Of a DNA stretch of 64,000 bases, positions 63,809 to 64,000 are shown one piece after another. Both the position numbers and the translations under genes were made by a program. Source of the DNA: Mucilaginibacter boryungensis. Its GTDB lineage: Bacteria > Bacteroidota > Bacteroidia > Sphingobacteriales > Sphingobacteriaceae. How positions within the stretch are numbered: position 1 is the first letter of the stretch; the number at the start of each line of letters is the position of its first letter. Under the pieces are notes generated by a model. The model searched no databases. It worked only from the letters and a program-made list of their open reading frames with translations, and was not told the origin of the DNA. The DNA lies in contig NZ_JADFFM010000002.1 of the NCBI RefSeq assembly GCF_015221995.1, positions 186,001 to 250,000 on the forward strand. The letters run 5' to 3'.

Positions 63809-64000
63809 ATGAAAAAATTATTTATCACAACAATTGCTTTAGTAGCTATCGCGATTGCTCCTAAAACTTATGCGCAAACTAAAATGGTTGGAGGCGCTGC
63901 CATGTATCCCACAAAGGATATTATTGATAATGCAGTTAACTCGAAAGATCACACCACATTGGTGGCTGCAGTTAAAGCAGCCGGACTTGTTGAAACCCTT
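63809..64000 (+). CDS. Fasciclin (FAS1) domain protein, C-terminus cut by window edge
   Basis: The visible 64 residues start MKKLFITTIALVAIAIAP with a signal peptide ending at TYAQ. MYPTKDIIDNAVNSKDHTTL and VAAVKAAGLVETL follow, the N-terminal half of a FAS1 domain. FAS1 proteins are small secreted adhesion or matrix proteins. The rest lies beyond the window. Confidence 0.88.
   Translation, partial: MKKLFITTIALVAIAIAPKTYAQTKMVGGAAMYPTKDIIDNAVNSKDHTTLVAAVKAAGLVETL

Overview
The window looks like a chromosomal stretch from a member of the Bacteroidota, most likely a Sphingobacteriaceae-type organism (Mucilaginibacter or Pedobacter relatives). The evidence is a complete gldKLMN block, an SprE/PorW lipoprotein, a PorP/SprF protein beside a CHU_C (T9SS type B sorting) protein, a bacillithiol gene (bshC), the Bacteroidota-restricted DUF4295 ribosomal protein, an F-ATPase operon without atpD/atpC, TAnnTTTG-type promoter boxes and start codons mostly lacking Shine-Dalgarno sequences. 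The genus is an inference from recall, not from a search. No prophage, insertion sequence, CRISPR array, rRNA or tRNA was seen. Both ends are open: a response regulator is cut at base 1 and a fasciclin-like protein at base 64000.

Layout. 1-2236 (minus): membrane LiaF-like protein, LytS-type kinase and LytR-type regulator. 2479-6097: PH-like membrane protein, agmatine-to-putrescine pair aguB-aguA, flippase-like membrane protein. 6251-13699: pterin-dependent aromatic amino acid hydroxylase with an unusual C-terminal half, SDR enzyme, D15-type outer membrane protein, secreted esterase, small membrane protein, methyltransferase, transglutaminase-like protein. 13785-22159: YitT transporter-like protein, cupin, secreted alpha/beta hydrolase, prfB with its programmed frameshift, pgi, acetyltransferase, lipoprotein, surE. 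22205-25893: modular Ig/CHU_C/PorP surface cluster. 26206-31300: CsbD, acs, secreted YD-like protein, rpmB-rpmG-DUF4295, ftsY. 31342-37581: GxxExxY nuclease-like gene, rimO, bshC, TonB-dependent receptor, small secreted protein. 37709-43552 (minus): atpZ-(atpI-like)-atpB-E-F-H-A-G. 43625-50580: sprE, penicillin-binding protein 1A, uvrC. 50774-60855 (minus): gldK-L-M-N, hemD, DUF4271, cardiolipin synthase, DUF3943. 61034-64000: hemW, thrC, fasciclin protein.

Functionally this is mostly core metabolism and envelope biogenesis. GldK/L/M/N and SprE are parts of the type IX secretion/gliding machine, and the CHU_C protein at 23254-24234 is a likely client of it.

The most unusual layer is between genes. 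At least ten intergenic sites carry arrays of short words with a fixed period of 7, 8 or about 9 bp, usually arranged as a block facing its own reverse complement. The word differs by site (NYGCAYAT, ACTCAAA-like, CTAATCT, AATGAC, CACAAAGGA), but the architecture is the same. Arrays abut or include start and stop codons (ftsY, uvrC, atpA, atpF, gldN). One gene, encoding a GxxExxY PD-(D/E)XK-like protein at 31342-31716, is itself bracketed by inverted copies of such a word (GATTTCACC / GGTGAAATC), and the right-hand copy has become the N-terminal codons of rimO. I propose this as a candidate repeat/nuclease system analogous in logic to REP/RAYT, which would need genome-scale testing.
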